This document shows, piece by piece, positions 1-7,037 of a stretch of DNA of 9,650 nucleotides. The translations under genes and the position numbers were made by a program. The notes under the pieces were generated by a model. It ran no database searches and was not told the DNA's origin. It saw only the letters and a program-made list of their open reading frames with translations. Source of the stretch: Planctomycetota bacterium (GTDB lineage: Bacteria > Planctomycetota > UBA1135); the NCBI GenBank assembly GCA_029243845.1, contig JAQWRF010000354.1, positions 1-9,650 of the forward strand, read 5' to 3'. Positions within the stretch are counted from its first letter, which is position 1; each line of letters begins with the position of its first letter.

Positions 1-17
1 AAAAAATAACAAAAACC

Positions 18-1505
18 GTGCCTGTACCAACACTTACACCTACTTTATTACCGTTTTCTGCGCTGCTGCGCGGCACCGCTTCCGACTTGCTAGATTTTGG
101 CCAGCCTATGTGGCTCACTCGCGCTCCAGGGTGTGTAGATATCGTTGGCGGCATCGCTGAAATGCCCGGTTCTGTCTCTGTCAGCTACGCCACAGGGCGT
201 TCTGTTTACAGCGCAATTCAAAACCGCGAAGACGACAAGATAAATATCCGCATTCTACGCTCAGGTGGCGAAGGCGGAAACCTTGAGTTTAGCGCTGATA
301 TTTCTACTATCTATACCAAGAAGGGCCCACCGCGTAGTTTCGCGGTACTTGAGGGTATTTTTGAGGCCGCTGATGCGCCATGGATGATGGAAATGATGGC
401 TGTAATGATCGGTTTGCGCCGCACGCATCAACTTAATACGCCCAAACAAGGCTTCTCGCTTGTTGTCTGGTCACGCATGCCACAAGGCGGCGGTTTCGGT
501 GGACGTATCGCCTTTGCCACATCCGTAGCTATCGCCTTGCGCGCATCTACGGGGCAGAAGCTAAAAAGCGTCGATGGTATTCGCGTGGCGCGCGCTGTGC
601 GCTTTGGCTATAAGTTTGTGCTAAATAAAGACATTAGCTGGACACGCGCTCTGACATCTGCGATTGCTCAAGCAGGGTGTTTCTTGTCGATTGAGCATGG
701 TCTCGATCCCATCATGCAGTGGGTACCGGTGCCAGAACATACTCTGGTCGCCGCTGTCGATACTGGCGCTGGCATCTGTCAGCCGGGCATGACCGAGAAC
801 TCTACTATCGGTGCATGGATGGGGCTCGAGCATCTTAATGAAGCTCTGCGTAAAGTCGATCTTGCACCGCGTGGCGGCTGGGGTCAAGTGACTCCCGCTG
901 AATTCGAAGGTGGTTTGCGCAATCATGTTCCGACGCGTGAAAAGGGTAAAGATTGGCTAGCCAAGTATTCAAAAAGTGCTACCGATAGTTACTACGAAGG
1001 ATTGGTTGAGAGCATTGACGAAAATAACAACTACCGCGACCGCGCCATTTCAGAGCATCACGTTCGTGAAAGTGGCCGTGCAAAACGTTTCTTAGACTTT
1101 CTTGAAGATTACGGGCGCACGAAAAAAGAAGAGGCGTTGGTTGACGCTGGCCGTGCAATCACAAGCTCACATCGTTCTTACATGGAAAAGTGTGGTCTTA
1201 AAAACGAGGTTATCGATGACATGCGTAAATCCTTTTCAGCTGCCGGGCGTAAGTCGGGCCTGTTTGGCGTGCGTTTGTCCGGTGGAGGACAAAGCGGCAT
1301 GATGGTAACCATTGGCCACTCGACAGCAATGCCGGCACTTCGCAAAATTGCAGACGCTCACGCTGCTAAACACGGTGGCAATGCCAACATCTATCATGAG
1401 ATAGGTCAAGGAGGAGTGCTTGATGGCTGGTGGGAAGGAGTCCTCGACGCTCAAGAAGAAGACTTAGATGCCGTCGGCAAAGAAGACAAAACTGCAACTA
1501 AATAG
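18..1505 (+). CDS. GHMP-family sugar kinase homologue (arabinokinase/galactokinase-like), divergent active site
   Basis: A 495-residue protein whose overall pattern matches the GHMP kinase domain of plant-type L-arabinokinase and galactokinases, cytosolic enzymes that phosphorylate a sugar at C1 with ATP. Seen: motif 1 RAPGCVDIVGGIAEMPGS (35-52), a glycine-rich phosphate-loop region MPQGGGFGGR (154-163), a middle segment (about 296-360) with arabinokinase-like spacing, and motif 3 GVRLSGGGQSG (417-427). Oddities against the family: the usual RAPGR arginine is Cys39, the Asp of the GGIADY-type motif is Glu48, the loop serines (normally SSS/SSA) are Gly-Gly-Arg, and the CGxMDQ motif with the catalytic Asp is absent, with Arg210 at about that place. 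The reading frame is intact, so decay is unlikely. The GTG start is tentative: no ribosome-binding site is visible, the frame stays open to the window edge, and the gene could begin further left. A GHMP homologue is fairly certain; substrate and kinase activity are not. Confidence 0.8.
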   Translation: MPVPTLTPTLLPFSALLRGTASDLLDFGQPMWLTRAPGCVDIVGGIAEMPGSVSVSYATGRSVYSAIQNREDDKINIRILRSGGEGGNLEFSADISTIYTKKGPPRSFAVLEGIFEAADAPWMMEMMAVMIGLRRTHQLNTPKQGFSLVVWSRMPQGGGFGGRIAFATSVAIALRASTGQKLKSVDGIRVARAVRFGYKFVLNKDISWTRALTSAIAQAGCFLSIEHGLDPIMQWVPVPEHTLVAAVDTGAGICQPGMTENSTIGAWMGLEHLNEALRKVDLAPRGGWGQVTPAEFEGGLRNHVPTREKGKDWLAKYSKSATDSYYEGLVESIDENNNYRDRAISEHHVRESGRAKRFLDFLEDYGRTKKEEALVDAGRAITSSHRSYMEKCGLKNEVIDDMRKSFSAAGRKSGLFGVRLSGGGQSGMMVTIGHSTAMPALRKIADAHAAKHGGNANIYHEIGQGGVLDGWWEGVLDAQEEDLDAVGKEDKTATK

Positions 1506-1507
1506 GT

Positions 1508-2404
1508 TTACTTCGTTTGCGAAATAACTTCCGTCCGTTCTTCGAACAGGCGGAAGTTTTGCATTGCGGCGTTAGAGGATTGACCTAGTGATTGATTACA
1601 CAAACCCCATTCGTAACACGCGCTAACGCATTGCTGTAACAATAATTTATTAGCTAGGCACATCGCGTTTAGCTCATTAGTCGCCACCAGCATTTTGTTC
1701 ATTAAACTTTGGTTGTCGGCAATTTCTGCTGCCACTTGCTCTAATTCAAATTCAACGTCATAGCGTGGATTAACTACTGTTTTGTAGCGTTGCTGTCGTT
1801 CGAGCAATAACTGGCGCTGCTCTAAAAGCGGTGTGCTATCTACGGCGTATAGTTCTATCAAACGTTGGTTCAAGTGTTCTAACTGTTGATCCACACCTTC
1901 AGTTGCTAAAGCTAAGCTCCGGCAAATGACATCCGTGCCATAGCTAGCGATAATTAAAGCTTCGCTAACAGAACTAGCTTCGCCGATTCCCATGACCACT
2001 TCACGATGGGTGTCAAGGTCAAGCCCGAAGTGAGCGGTGAGTTTAGTTTGCAGAAGGCGTCCGTGTAAATCATTGAAGGCGCGGGCAATCACTCCATTTT
2101 TGGTGTAAGCGACTTTCTGCGTGGCCAACTCGTTTTCGATAGTTGCCGAGTAAGCGAAAAGTGCGCGCCAGGCTTGGGCATGCGCTCGTAAAGCGTTTTC
2201 AATATCGTGACCGGCGCTTAAGGCATGTTCACGTTGTGAGTTATCGGCGCCGAACACTCGAGAGGTGTCGATGGCTAACGACTGCGCACGCTGCTCGAGA
2301 GTGATTGCAATAACCAAAGCGCCCTCTGACCACGCATCGGTCGGGGCAGGAGTGGCGCAGCTGACAAACAATGCCACGCAATAGGCTAACAACGGGAATT
2401 TCAT
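1508..2404 (-). CDS. Predicted helical lipoprotein of unknown function
   Basis: A 298-residue protein I do not recognise. The chosen ATG (2402-2404) gives a short signal peptide: Lys2, a hydrophobic stretch to residue 13, then FVSC with Cys16 as the likely lipidated residue. The next residues (Ala, Thr, Pro) include no Asp at +2, which by the Lol rule favours the outer membrane. The -3 residue is Phe rather than the usual Leu, so the lipobox is imperfect. The frame stays open for 25 codons further upstream (to 2479), but that extension would bury the signal peptide and run through the divergent gene's start. The mature part is rich in Glu, Gln, Leu and Ala and probably mostly helical, with a likely coiled coil at about 171-250. 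A Cys-rich patch near 249-269 contains four cysteines. It converges on the GHMP gene with a 2-bp gap and diverges from the glycosylase gene with a 7-bp gap. Confidence 0.72.
   Translation of the reverse strand: MKFPLLAYCVALFVSCATPAPTDAWSEGALVIAITLEQRAQSLAIDTSRVFGADNSQREHALSAGHDIENALRAHAQAWRALFAYSATIENELATQKVAYTKNGVIARAFNDLHGRLLQTKLTAHFGLDLDTHREVVMGIGEASSVSEALIIASYGTDVICRSLALATEGVDQQLEHLNQRLIELYAVDSTPLLEQRQLLLERQQRYKTVVNPRYDVEFELEQVAAEIADNQSLMNKMLVATNELNAMCLANKLLLQQCVSACYEWGLCNQSLGQSSNAAMQNFRLFEERTEVISQTK
1526..1560 (+). terminator. Rho-independent terminator of the GHMP gene, inside the convergent lipoprotein gene
   Basis: An 8-bp perfect outer stem AACTTCCG (1526-1533) / CGGAAGTT (1551-1558) continues inward through a T-G wobble, one C-G pair, a C/A mismatch and four pairs GTTC/GAAC, to a 3-nt loop at 1541-1543. 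Four T (1557-1560) follow on the + strand, two of them pairing in the stem. It lies about 20 bp after the GHMP stop codon and within the last codons of the lipoprotein gene on the other strand. On the - strand the bases after the stem are not a T run, so it is better suited to stopping + strand transcripts. The T tract is short, so efficiency is uncertain. Confidence 0.7.
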
Positions 2405-2410
2405 TACACT
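2382..2410 (+). promoter_or_regulatory. Possible promoter of the DNA glycosylase gene
   Basis: A -10-like TACACT (2405-2410, 4 of 6 to TATAAT) ends 7 nt before the second in-frame ATG (2418) of the glycosylase gene. A weak TAGGCT (2382-2387) sits 17 bp further upstream where a -35 box would lie. If used, transcription would begin about at the ATG, giving a leaderless message. The elements lie in the first codons of the divergent lipoprotein gene. The -35 is poor, so this is a suggestion only. Confidence 0.25.
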
Positions 2411-2411
2411 A

Positions 2412-3056
2412 ATGGAGATGGTAAGGCCCACACCAACACAACTACGCGAGTTGCAAAAACGAGACCCTAAATTAGCCACCGTGCTTAAGCGACTTGGGCC
2501 ATTCCCAGGTTTCCCAGAAGTGTCAAAAAAACGACAAACGCATTTCGAGTCATTAACTCGCGCTATTGTTTTTCAGCAACTCGCTTACAAAGCAGCTGAC
2601 ACAATTTACCATAGAGCGTGCGCTTTGACACCAGGTCCGCGTTTTCCGCTTGCGGAGGAAGTGCGCACTCTAGACTTTGAAGTGATGCGCGGCGCGGGGC
2701 TATCTCGCGCTAAAACCCTGGCCTTAAAGGATTTATCTGAGCACGTGCTCGATGGACGCCTCAAATTACGCTCGCTCGGGCGTTACTCAGACGCGCAGAT
2801 AATCGAGCAGTTGACGGAGGTGCGCGGCATCGGCGCATGGACCGCGCAAATGTTTTTGATGTTCAAGCTCGGAAGACTCGACGTGTTCCCGATCAACGAC
2901 CTTGGTGTGCAAGAGGGTGCGAGAATTCTTGACAAAAAGCAACAACGCCCCACTGCCAAAGAGCTTGCCGCTCGGGGGGCAGTGTGGGCGCCGTTAAGTA
3001 GTGTTGCAGCTTGGCTAATGTGGCGACTTGCCGACGAAGCGAAGCTGCAGAAGTAA
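2412..3056 (+). CDS. DNA-3-methyladenine glycosylase II (AlkA-like, HhH-GPD superfamily)
   Basis: A 214-residue base-excision-repair enzyme that removes alkylated purines such as 3-methyladenine, leaving an abasic site. Seen: the N-terminal helical segment with IVFQQLAYKAA (52-62), the helix-hairpin-helix LTEVRGIGAWTA (134-145) that grips the DNA backbone, the following FPINDLG (159-165) whose Asp163 is the expected catalytic aspartate, and WAPLSSVAAWLMWR near the C terminus (192-205), typical of the family. There is no Cys cluster for an iron-sulfur site, which argues against MutY or Nth. It is shorter than E. coli AlkA (282 residues) and lacks that protein's extra N-terminal domain, like many short bacterial AlkA-type enzymes. 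The start could be ATG 2412 or ATG 2418; neither has a Shine-Dalgarno sequence. Its stop codon directly abuts the stop of the convergent dehydrogenase gene. Confidence 0.9.
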   Translation: MEMVRPTPTQLRELQKRDPKLATVLKRLGPFPGFPEVSKKRQTHFESLTRAIVFQQLAYKAADTIYHRACALTPGPRFPLAEEVRTLDFEVMRGAGLSRAKTLALKDLSEHVLDGRLKLRSLGRYSDAQIIEQLTEVRGIGAWTAQMFLMFKLGRLDVFPINDLGVQEGARILDKKQQRPTAKELAARGAVWAPLSSVAAWLMWRLADEAKLQK

Positions 3057-4298
3057 TTACACGTTGGCCGTTACTTCGGCCGCACCAAAGGAGTCTTGGA
3101 ATTCACCAGGTATCACTGAGTTGTAATGATCGTGCTGGCTGGCTTCTTTAATTAAGTTACGCGCAATGACGATACGCTGCACCTGGTTGGTGCCTTCGTA
3201 AATTTGCAAAATCTTTGCGTCGCGGTAGTACTTGGCGATAGGGTAGTCTTCCATGAAACCGTAACCACCAAAAACTTGGACGGCATCGGTTGCAACTTTT
3301 ACGGCAACATCGGTAGCGAAACATTTGGCCATCGCCGCAATCTTAGTTACGTTCTTGGCACCAGCGTCGGCCTTAGCGGCACATGCGTAAACCAACCAGC
3401 GCGCTGCTTCAGTTTGTTGAGCCATGTCGGCCAACATTGCTTGAATCATCTGGAAGCTAGCGATGGGTTGGCCGAATTGCTTGCGGCGACCAGCGTAGGT
3501 AACGGCTAATTCAAGCGCTCCTGTGGCAGTTCCTACAGCTTGCGCTGCAACACCCGGACGCGCCAGGTCGAGAGTCATCATGGAGTGTTTGAACCCCAAG
3601 CCAGGCTTACCACCAAGTAGGCGGTCGTCTGAAAGCTGGATGTTATCGAAAACAGTTTCGGCAACAGGCACTGAGCGAATGCCCATTTTGTTTTCTAACT
3701 TCTTGATTGAAAAACCGGGATCGGTGTCTTCAACGATAAAAGCAGAGATGCGGCGTGAACGTGACTCAGGGTCGGTCACCGCGAAGCAAGTAATGATGTT
3801 TGCGCGTGAACCATTAGTCGTCCATTTCTTTTCTCCTTGCAGTAGCCAGCCATCGTCGTTTTTGGTGCCCATTACTGAAAGGCCACCAGCGTCAGAGCCG
3901 GCGAACTTTTCTGAGAGCGCGAAGGCACATGAAGATTCGCCTTTGGCGACACTTGGTAGGTACTTCCTTTTTTGCTCTTCGGTACCACCAACGATGATAG
4001 GAATGGAGCCGAGCGCGTTAACAGCGAAGGCTACGCCAAATGACGGGTCTGCCTTTGAGAATTCTTCGACCATCAATGCCAAGGCAAGAATGCCGTCTTC
4101 GGTTCCGCCGTATTCTTTTGGAATCCAGACGCCAAGCATGCCAGCCTCACAGGCTGCGGTGAAGGCAGCTTCGTTGAAGCTTTCTTCTCTGTCGTGCATA
4201 AGCGCGTTTGGGAGTAGGTGCTCGATGGCAATTTCTTTAGCCTTGGCTTTCCAGGCTAGTTGCGCATCTGTGAATATAATGTCGTGTAAGTCACTCAT
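3057..4298 (-). CDS. Acyl-CoA dehydrogenase
   Basis: A 413-residue cytosolic FAD enzyme that makes the alpha,beta double bond in an acyl-CoA, the first step of fatty-acid or branched-chain acyl-CoA degradation, passing electrons to ETF. Seen: both family signatures, ALSEKFAGSDAGG (127-139) and QVFGGYGFMEDYPIAKYYRD (341-360); the FAD-contact segment RRKQFGQPI (271-279); and IYEGTNQVQR (366-375), where Glu368 is at the position of the catalytic base in short- and medium-chain enzymes. About 25 residues follow the usual family end, from near 388. Chain-length preference cannot be read from the sequence, and no ETF, thiolase or enoyl-CoA hydratase gene is adjacent. It is divergent from mutS. The start ATG has a -10-like TAGAAT 8 nt upstream and no usable ribosome-binding site; a GAGGG lies about 14 nt away, too far. 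A 272-codon open frame runs antisense to it and is judged a shadow. Confidence 0.95.
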   Translation of the reverse strand: MSDLHDIIFTDAQLAWKAKAKEIAIEHLLPNALMHDREESFNEAAFTAACEAGMLGVWIPKEYGGTEDGILALALMVEEFSKADPSFGVAFAVNALGSIPIIVGGTEEQKRKYLPSVAKGESSCAFALSEKFAGSDAGGLSVMGTKNDDGWLLQGEKKWTTNGSRANIITCFAVTDPESRSRRISAFIVEDTDPGFSIKKLENKMGIRSVPVAETVFDNIQLSDDRLLGGKPGLGFKHSMMTLDLARPGVAAQAVGTATGALELAVTYAGRRKQFGQPIASFQMIQAMLADMAQQTEAARWLVYACAAKADAGAKNVTKIAAMAKCFATDVAVKVATDAVQVFGGYGFMEDYPIAKYYRDAKILQIYEGTNQVQRIVIARNLIKEASQHDHYNSVIPGEFQDSFGAAEVTANV

Positions 4299-4306
4299 GG
4301 TCGCAG

Positions 4307-4335
4307 ATTCTACCCTCGCGGGAGGGATTAGGGTA
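4307..4335 (-). promoter_or_regulatory. Putative promoter of the acyl-CoA dehydrogenase gene
   Basis: On the - strand a -10-like TAGAAT (4312-4307, 5 of 6 to TATAAT) ends 8 nt before the dehydrogenase ATG. A TACCCT (4335-4330) sits exactly 17 bp upstream, at the -35 position, but matches TTGACA poorly. The transcript would have almost no leader. It overlaps the mutS promoter candidate on the other strand. Confidence 0.4.
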
Positions 4336-4339
4336 TCCT
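4311..4339 (+). promoter_or_regulatory. Putative promoter of the mutS cluster, overlapping the divergent promoter
   Basis: A -10-like TATCCT (4334-4339, 4 of 6) ends 7 nt before the mutS GTG. TACCCT (4311-4316) lies 17 bp upstream. TACCCT/AGGGTA (4311-4316 and 4330-4335) form an inverted repeat with a 13-bp centre, so the same hexamer occupies the -35 position on both strands. It could equally be an operator for a shared regulator. Leaderless transcription of mutS is inferred from spacing, not shown. Confidence 0.35.
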
Positions 4340-4346
4340 AATAAGA

Positions 4347-7037
4347 GTGACTAGCTCAACATCCCCCGAGAGTAGTGTGAAAGAGACGCCCATGATGCGC
4401 CAATTTCACGCGGCCAAAGAAAAGCACCCCAATGCGCTGCTTTTTTTTCGGATGGGCGACTTTTATGAGATGTTTTTTGAAGATGCCAAAATTGCGTCTA
4501 AAGAACTTGGGCTGTCGCTAGTCGCGCGCGATAAAGCGAAAAAAGTGCCGATGGCAGGCGTTCCAGTCAAATCGATGGAGGGTTATTTAACGCGCTTAGT
4601 GCGAGCAGGGCACTCGGTAGCAATATGTGAGCAGCTGCAAGATCCGCGTGATGCCAAAGGAATTGTTGAACGCGGCGTGGTGCGGGTTGTTTCGCCAGGC
4701 ACCTTAGTTGATGAGAGTAGTTTAATCGGCAGCGAACCGTTGTTCGTACTAGCGGTCGATATTGACCATGGCGATGGTCTCGGTTTGGCGTGGGCTGATT
4801 TGTCGACCGGTGCTTTTCGGTGCTCGCAATGTGGCGTCGACGCATTCATTGAAGAGGTGTCACGCATTCAGCCTGCTGAAGTGTTGTTACCAGAATTTAA
4901 CAGTAGTGAAGAAGGCGCATCGTTTGAGTTAGCTCAGCGCTTGCAATCGTTGTTGGCGGAATCCGATATTCCGGTTTCATGGCGCATGCCATGGAATTTC
5001 GATGCCAAGAATGGACATCGCGATTTGTGTAAGCAGCTTAAAGTTTCTACGCTAGAGGCTTATGGCATTGAAGATTCACCGCAAATTATTTCAGCGTGTG
5101 GCGGGCTCCTAGATTTCTTGTATGACACGCAGAAATCGGCGGTCGATCAATTGCGCGAGTTGTCATTGCATCGCGCCCACCAACATTTATTGCTTGACCA
5201 AGCTACGCGACGCACTTTAGAAATTGTAACGAATCAACGCGATGGTTCGCGCCAAGGCACTTTATTAGCGACGATTGATCGTAGCGGCACTGCAATGGGC
5301 GCGCGCTTGTTACGCGAGTGGTTGCTTGAACCACTGATAGATGCAAATGCGATTACCTCGCGTCACGATGCGGTTGACGAATTGGTTGTAAATACCAATG
5401 CGCGTCAATCATTGGCATCGACTTTATCGGGCATGTCCGACCTCGAACGTTTAGCGGCAAAGTTGGCGAGCGGCCGTTCGGGTCCGCGCGATATTAATGC
5501 GCTGGCATCAGCGCTCGAACGCGTCCCGCAGTTGCTTGAACAATTGGTTGGACTAAGCGCTGCTCAATTATGCGCGTTACGCGATGATTTAGATCCGCAT
5601 GCAGAATTGGTCCGCGAAATTCGGGCAGCGTTGAGCGAAAACCCACCACTACTGATTAAAGAGGGCGGGTTGATTCGCGATGGCTTTAACTCTGAGGTAG
5701 ATGAGCTGCGCGGGCTTGCTCAAGGCGGTAAAGATTATTTAGCTGCGATGCAGCAGCGCGAAAGTGAACGCTTGGGTGTTGCGGTAAAGATCGGCTTCAA
5801 CCGTGTGTTCGGATACTACATTGAGTTAACGAGCTCGGCCGTCGGCAAAGCTCCAGAGGATTACATTCGCAAGCAAACTTTGAAGAATGCCGAGCGTTAC
5901 ATTACTCCCGAATTAAAAGAATACGAGCATAAAGTTCTAGGCGCCGAAGAAAAACTTAAAGATATCGAGTACGAGTTGTTCGAAAAACTACGCTCGGAAG
6001 TATTAGGCCATGCCCAGTCCGTTGCAAAATGCGCTCAAGCAATCGCATCTTTAGATGTTTTACAATCACTCTCAACCATCGCTGTCGAAAAGAGATTGGT
6101 GCGTCCACAATTCGTTGAGGCGAGTGTGGATAGTTGCGGCGTCTTAAGTATTAAAGAAGGGCGCCATCCTGTCGTTGAAGATGCTTTATTAGGTCAGGCT
6201 TTTGTGCCAAACGATACCTCGCTGGGCGATGACTGCAATAAACGCTTAGCGATTATCACGGGGCCCAACATGAGTGGCAAGTCCACTTACTTACGCCAAA
6301 CTGCTTTGGTGGTGTTGTTGGCGCAGATGGGCAGCTTCGTGCCCGCTGAAAGCGTAGAGATGACTTTGGTCGATCGTATTTTTACGCGATTGGGTTCGGG
6401 CGACGATATCAGTCGTGGCCAATCAACATTTATGGTTGAGATGGTCGAGACGGCTAACATTTTACGCAATGCTTCGAATCGTTCGTTGCTGTTATTAGAC
6501 GAAGTAGGTCGCGGCACTAGCACCTTTGATGGCTTAGCCATAGCGTGGGCAGTTTGCGAACACACCCACGATAAATTGCAGGCGCGCTGCCTGTTCGCCA
6601 CGCATTATCATCAGCTGACCGATTTGGCCGACAAGCTAAGCGCTGGCGTCAACTTAAATGTTGCCGTGCGCGAATGGGGCGAAGAGATTGTGTTCTTGCA
6701 TCGCATCGAAGAGGGTGGCACCGACCGCTCTTACGGTATTCACGTTGCACAACTTGCGGGCTTGCCGCGTGAAGTTTTACAGCGCTCTCAAGAAATCCTT
6801 CAACGCTTGGAGAATGATGAAGAAGGCCTATCGCGTAAGATATTACACGGCCAAAGCAAAAATGTTCCGGCAGCCGAACAGGTCGCAGTCGTGCAACCCT
6901 CGCTGTTTGATTTTGTAAAAGATAACGACGGCGATAGTGAGTTGCTCTCCGAACTCGAAAGCCTAAACTTAGATGAATTACCGCCTATCGAAGCATGGCA
7001 AATTTTGAGTCGAGTTTTACGATCGATTAAGAAATGA
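4347..7037 (+). CDS. mutS: DNA mismatch repair protein MutS
   Basis: An 896-residue MutS, the dimeric ATPase that binds mismatches and small loops and recruits MutL. Seen: the mismatch-reading motif GDFYEMF, with Phe39 and Glu41 as the wedge and contact residues; lever and clamp domains through the middle; Walker A GPNMSGKS (639-646); Walker B LLLLDEVGRG with Asp718 and Glu719; the FATHYHQL switch region; and the helix-turn-helix dimer region DRSYGIHVAQLAGLP. QPSLFDF (from Gln850) is a good beta-clamp-binding motif. The C terminus LDELPPIEAWQILSRV resembles the tetramer-forming tail of other MutS proteins. Length is slightly above E. coli's 853. The GTG start fits the conserved TPMMRQF segment at 14-20; no ribosome-binding site precedes it. 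Eight T (4441-4448) sit just before the FYE motif. It is first in a five-gene cluster; its TGA overlaps the next ATG. Confidence 0.98.
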   Translation: MTSSTSPESSVKETPMMRQFHAAKEKHPNALLFFRMGDFYEMFFEDAKIASKELGLSLVARDKAKKVPMAGVPVKSMEGYLTRLVRAGHSVAICEQLQDPRDAKGIVERGVVRVVSPGTLVDESSLIGSEPLFVLAVDIDHGDGLGLAWADLSTGAFRCSQCGVDAFIEEVSRIQPAEVLLPEFNSSEEGASFELAQRLQSLLAESDIPVSWRMPWNFDAKNGHRDLCKQLKVSTLEAYGIEDSPQIISACGGLLDFLYDTQKSAVDQLRELSLHRAHQHLLLDQATRRTLEIVTNQRDGSRQGTLLATIDRSGTAMGARLLREWLLEPLIDANAITSRHDAVDELVVNTNARQSLASTLSGMSDLERLAAKLASGRSGPRDINALASALERVPQLLEQLVGLSAAQLCALRDDLDPHAELVREIRAALSENPPLLIKEGGLIRDGFNSEVDELRGLAQGGKDYLAAMQQRESERLGVAVKIGFNRVFGYYIELTSSAVGKAPEDYIRKQTLKNAERYITPELKEYEHKVLGAEEKLKDIEYELFEKLRSEVLGHAQSVAKCAQAIASLDVLQSLSTIAVEKRLVRPQFVEASVDSCGVLSIKEGRHPVVEDALLGQAFVPNDTSLGDDCNKRLAIITGPNMSGKSTYLRQTALVVLLAQMGSFVPAESVEMTLVDRIFTRLGSGDDISRGQSTFMVEMVETANILRNASNRSLLLLDEVGRGTSTFDGLAIAWAVCEHTHDKLQARCLFATHYHQLTDLADKLSAGVNLNVAVREWGEEIVFLHRIEEGGTDRSYGIHVAQLAGLPREVLQRSQEILQRLENDEEGLSRKILHGQSKNVPAAEQVAVVQPSLFDFVKDNDGDSELLSELESLNLDELPPIEAWQILSRVLRSIKK

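Noticed and set aside
2405..2479. N-terminal extension of the lipoprotein gene to an ATG at 2479
   Set aside because: It would place 25 polar residues before an evident signal peptide and run across the start of the glycosylase gene.
3066..3081. GGCCG/CGGCC hairpin just past the glycosylase/dehydrogenase junction
   Set aside because: The stem is only 5 bp, no T run follows on either strand, and it lies in the dehydrogenase coding sequence, so it does not qualify as a terminator.
4313..4326. CCCT/AGGG hairpin in the divergent gap upstream of mutS
   Set aside because: The stem is only 4 bp and there is no T run. The wider TACCCT/AGGGTA repeat explains the symmetry better.
3523..4341. A 272-codon open frame on the + strand, antisense to the acyl-CoA dehydrogenase gene
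   Set aside because: It lies almost wholly opposite a gene with both family signatures, and its translation shows no recognisable motif. Long antisense frames arise from codon bias.
4567..4867. Two overlapping 90-codon open frames antisense to mutS
   Set aside because: They lie opposite conserved MutS coding sequence and have compositions typical of shadow frames.
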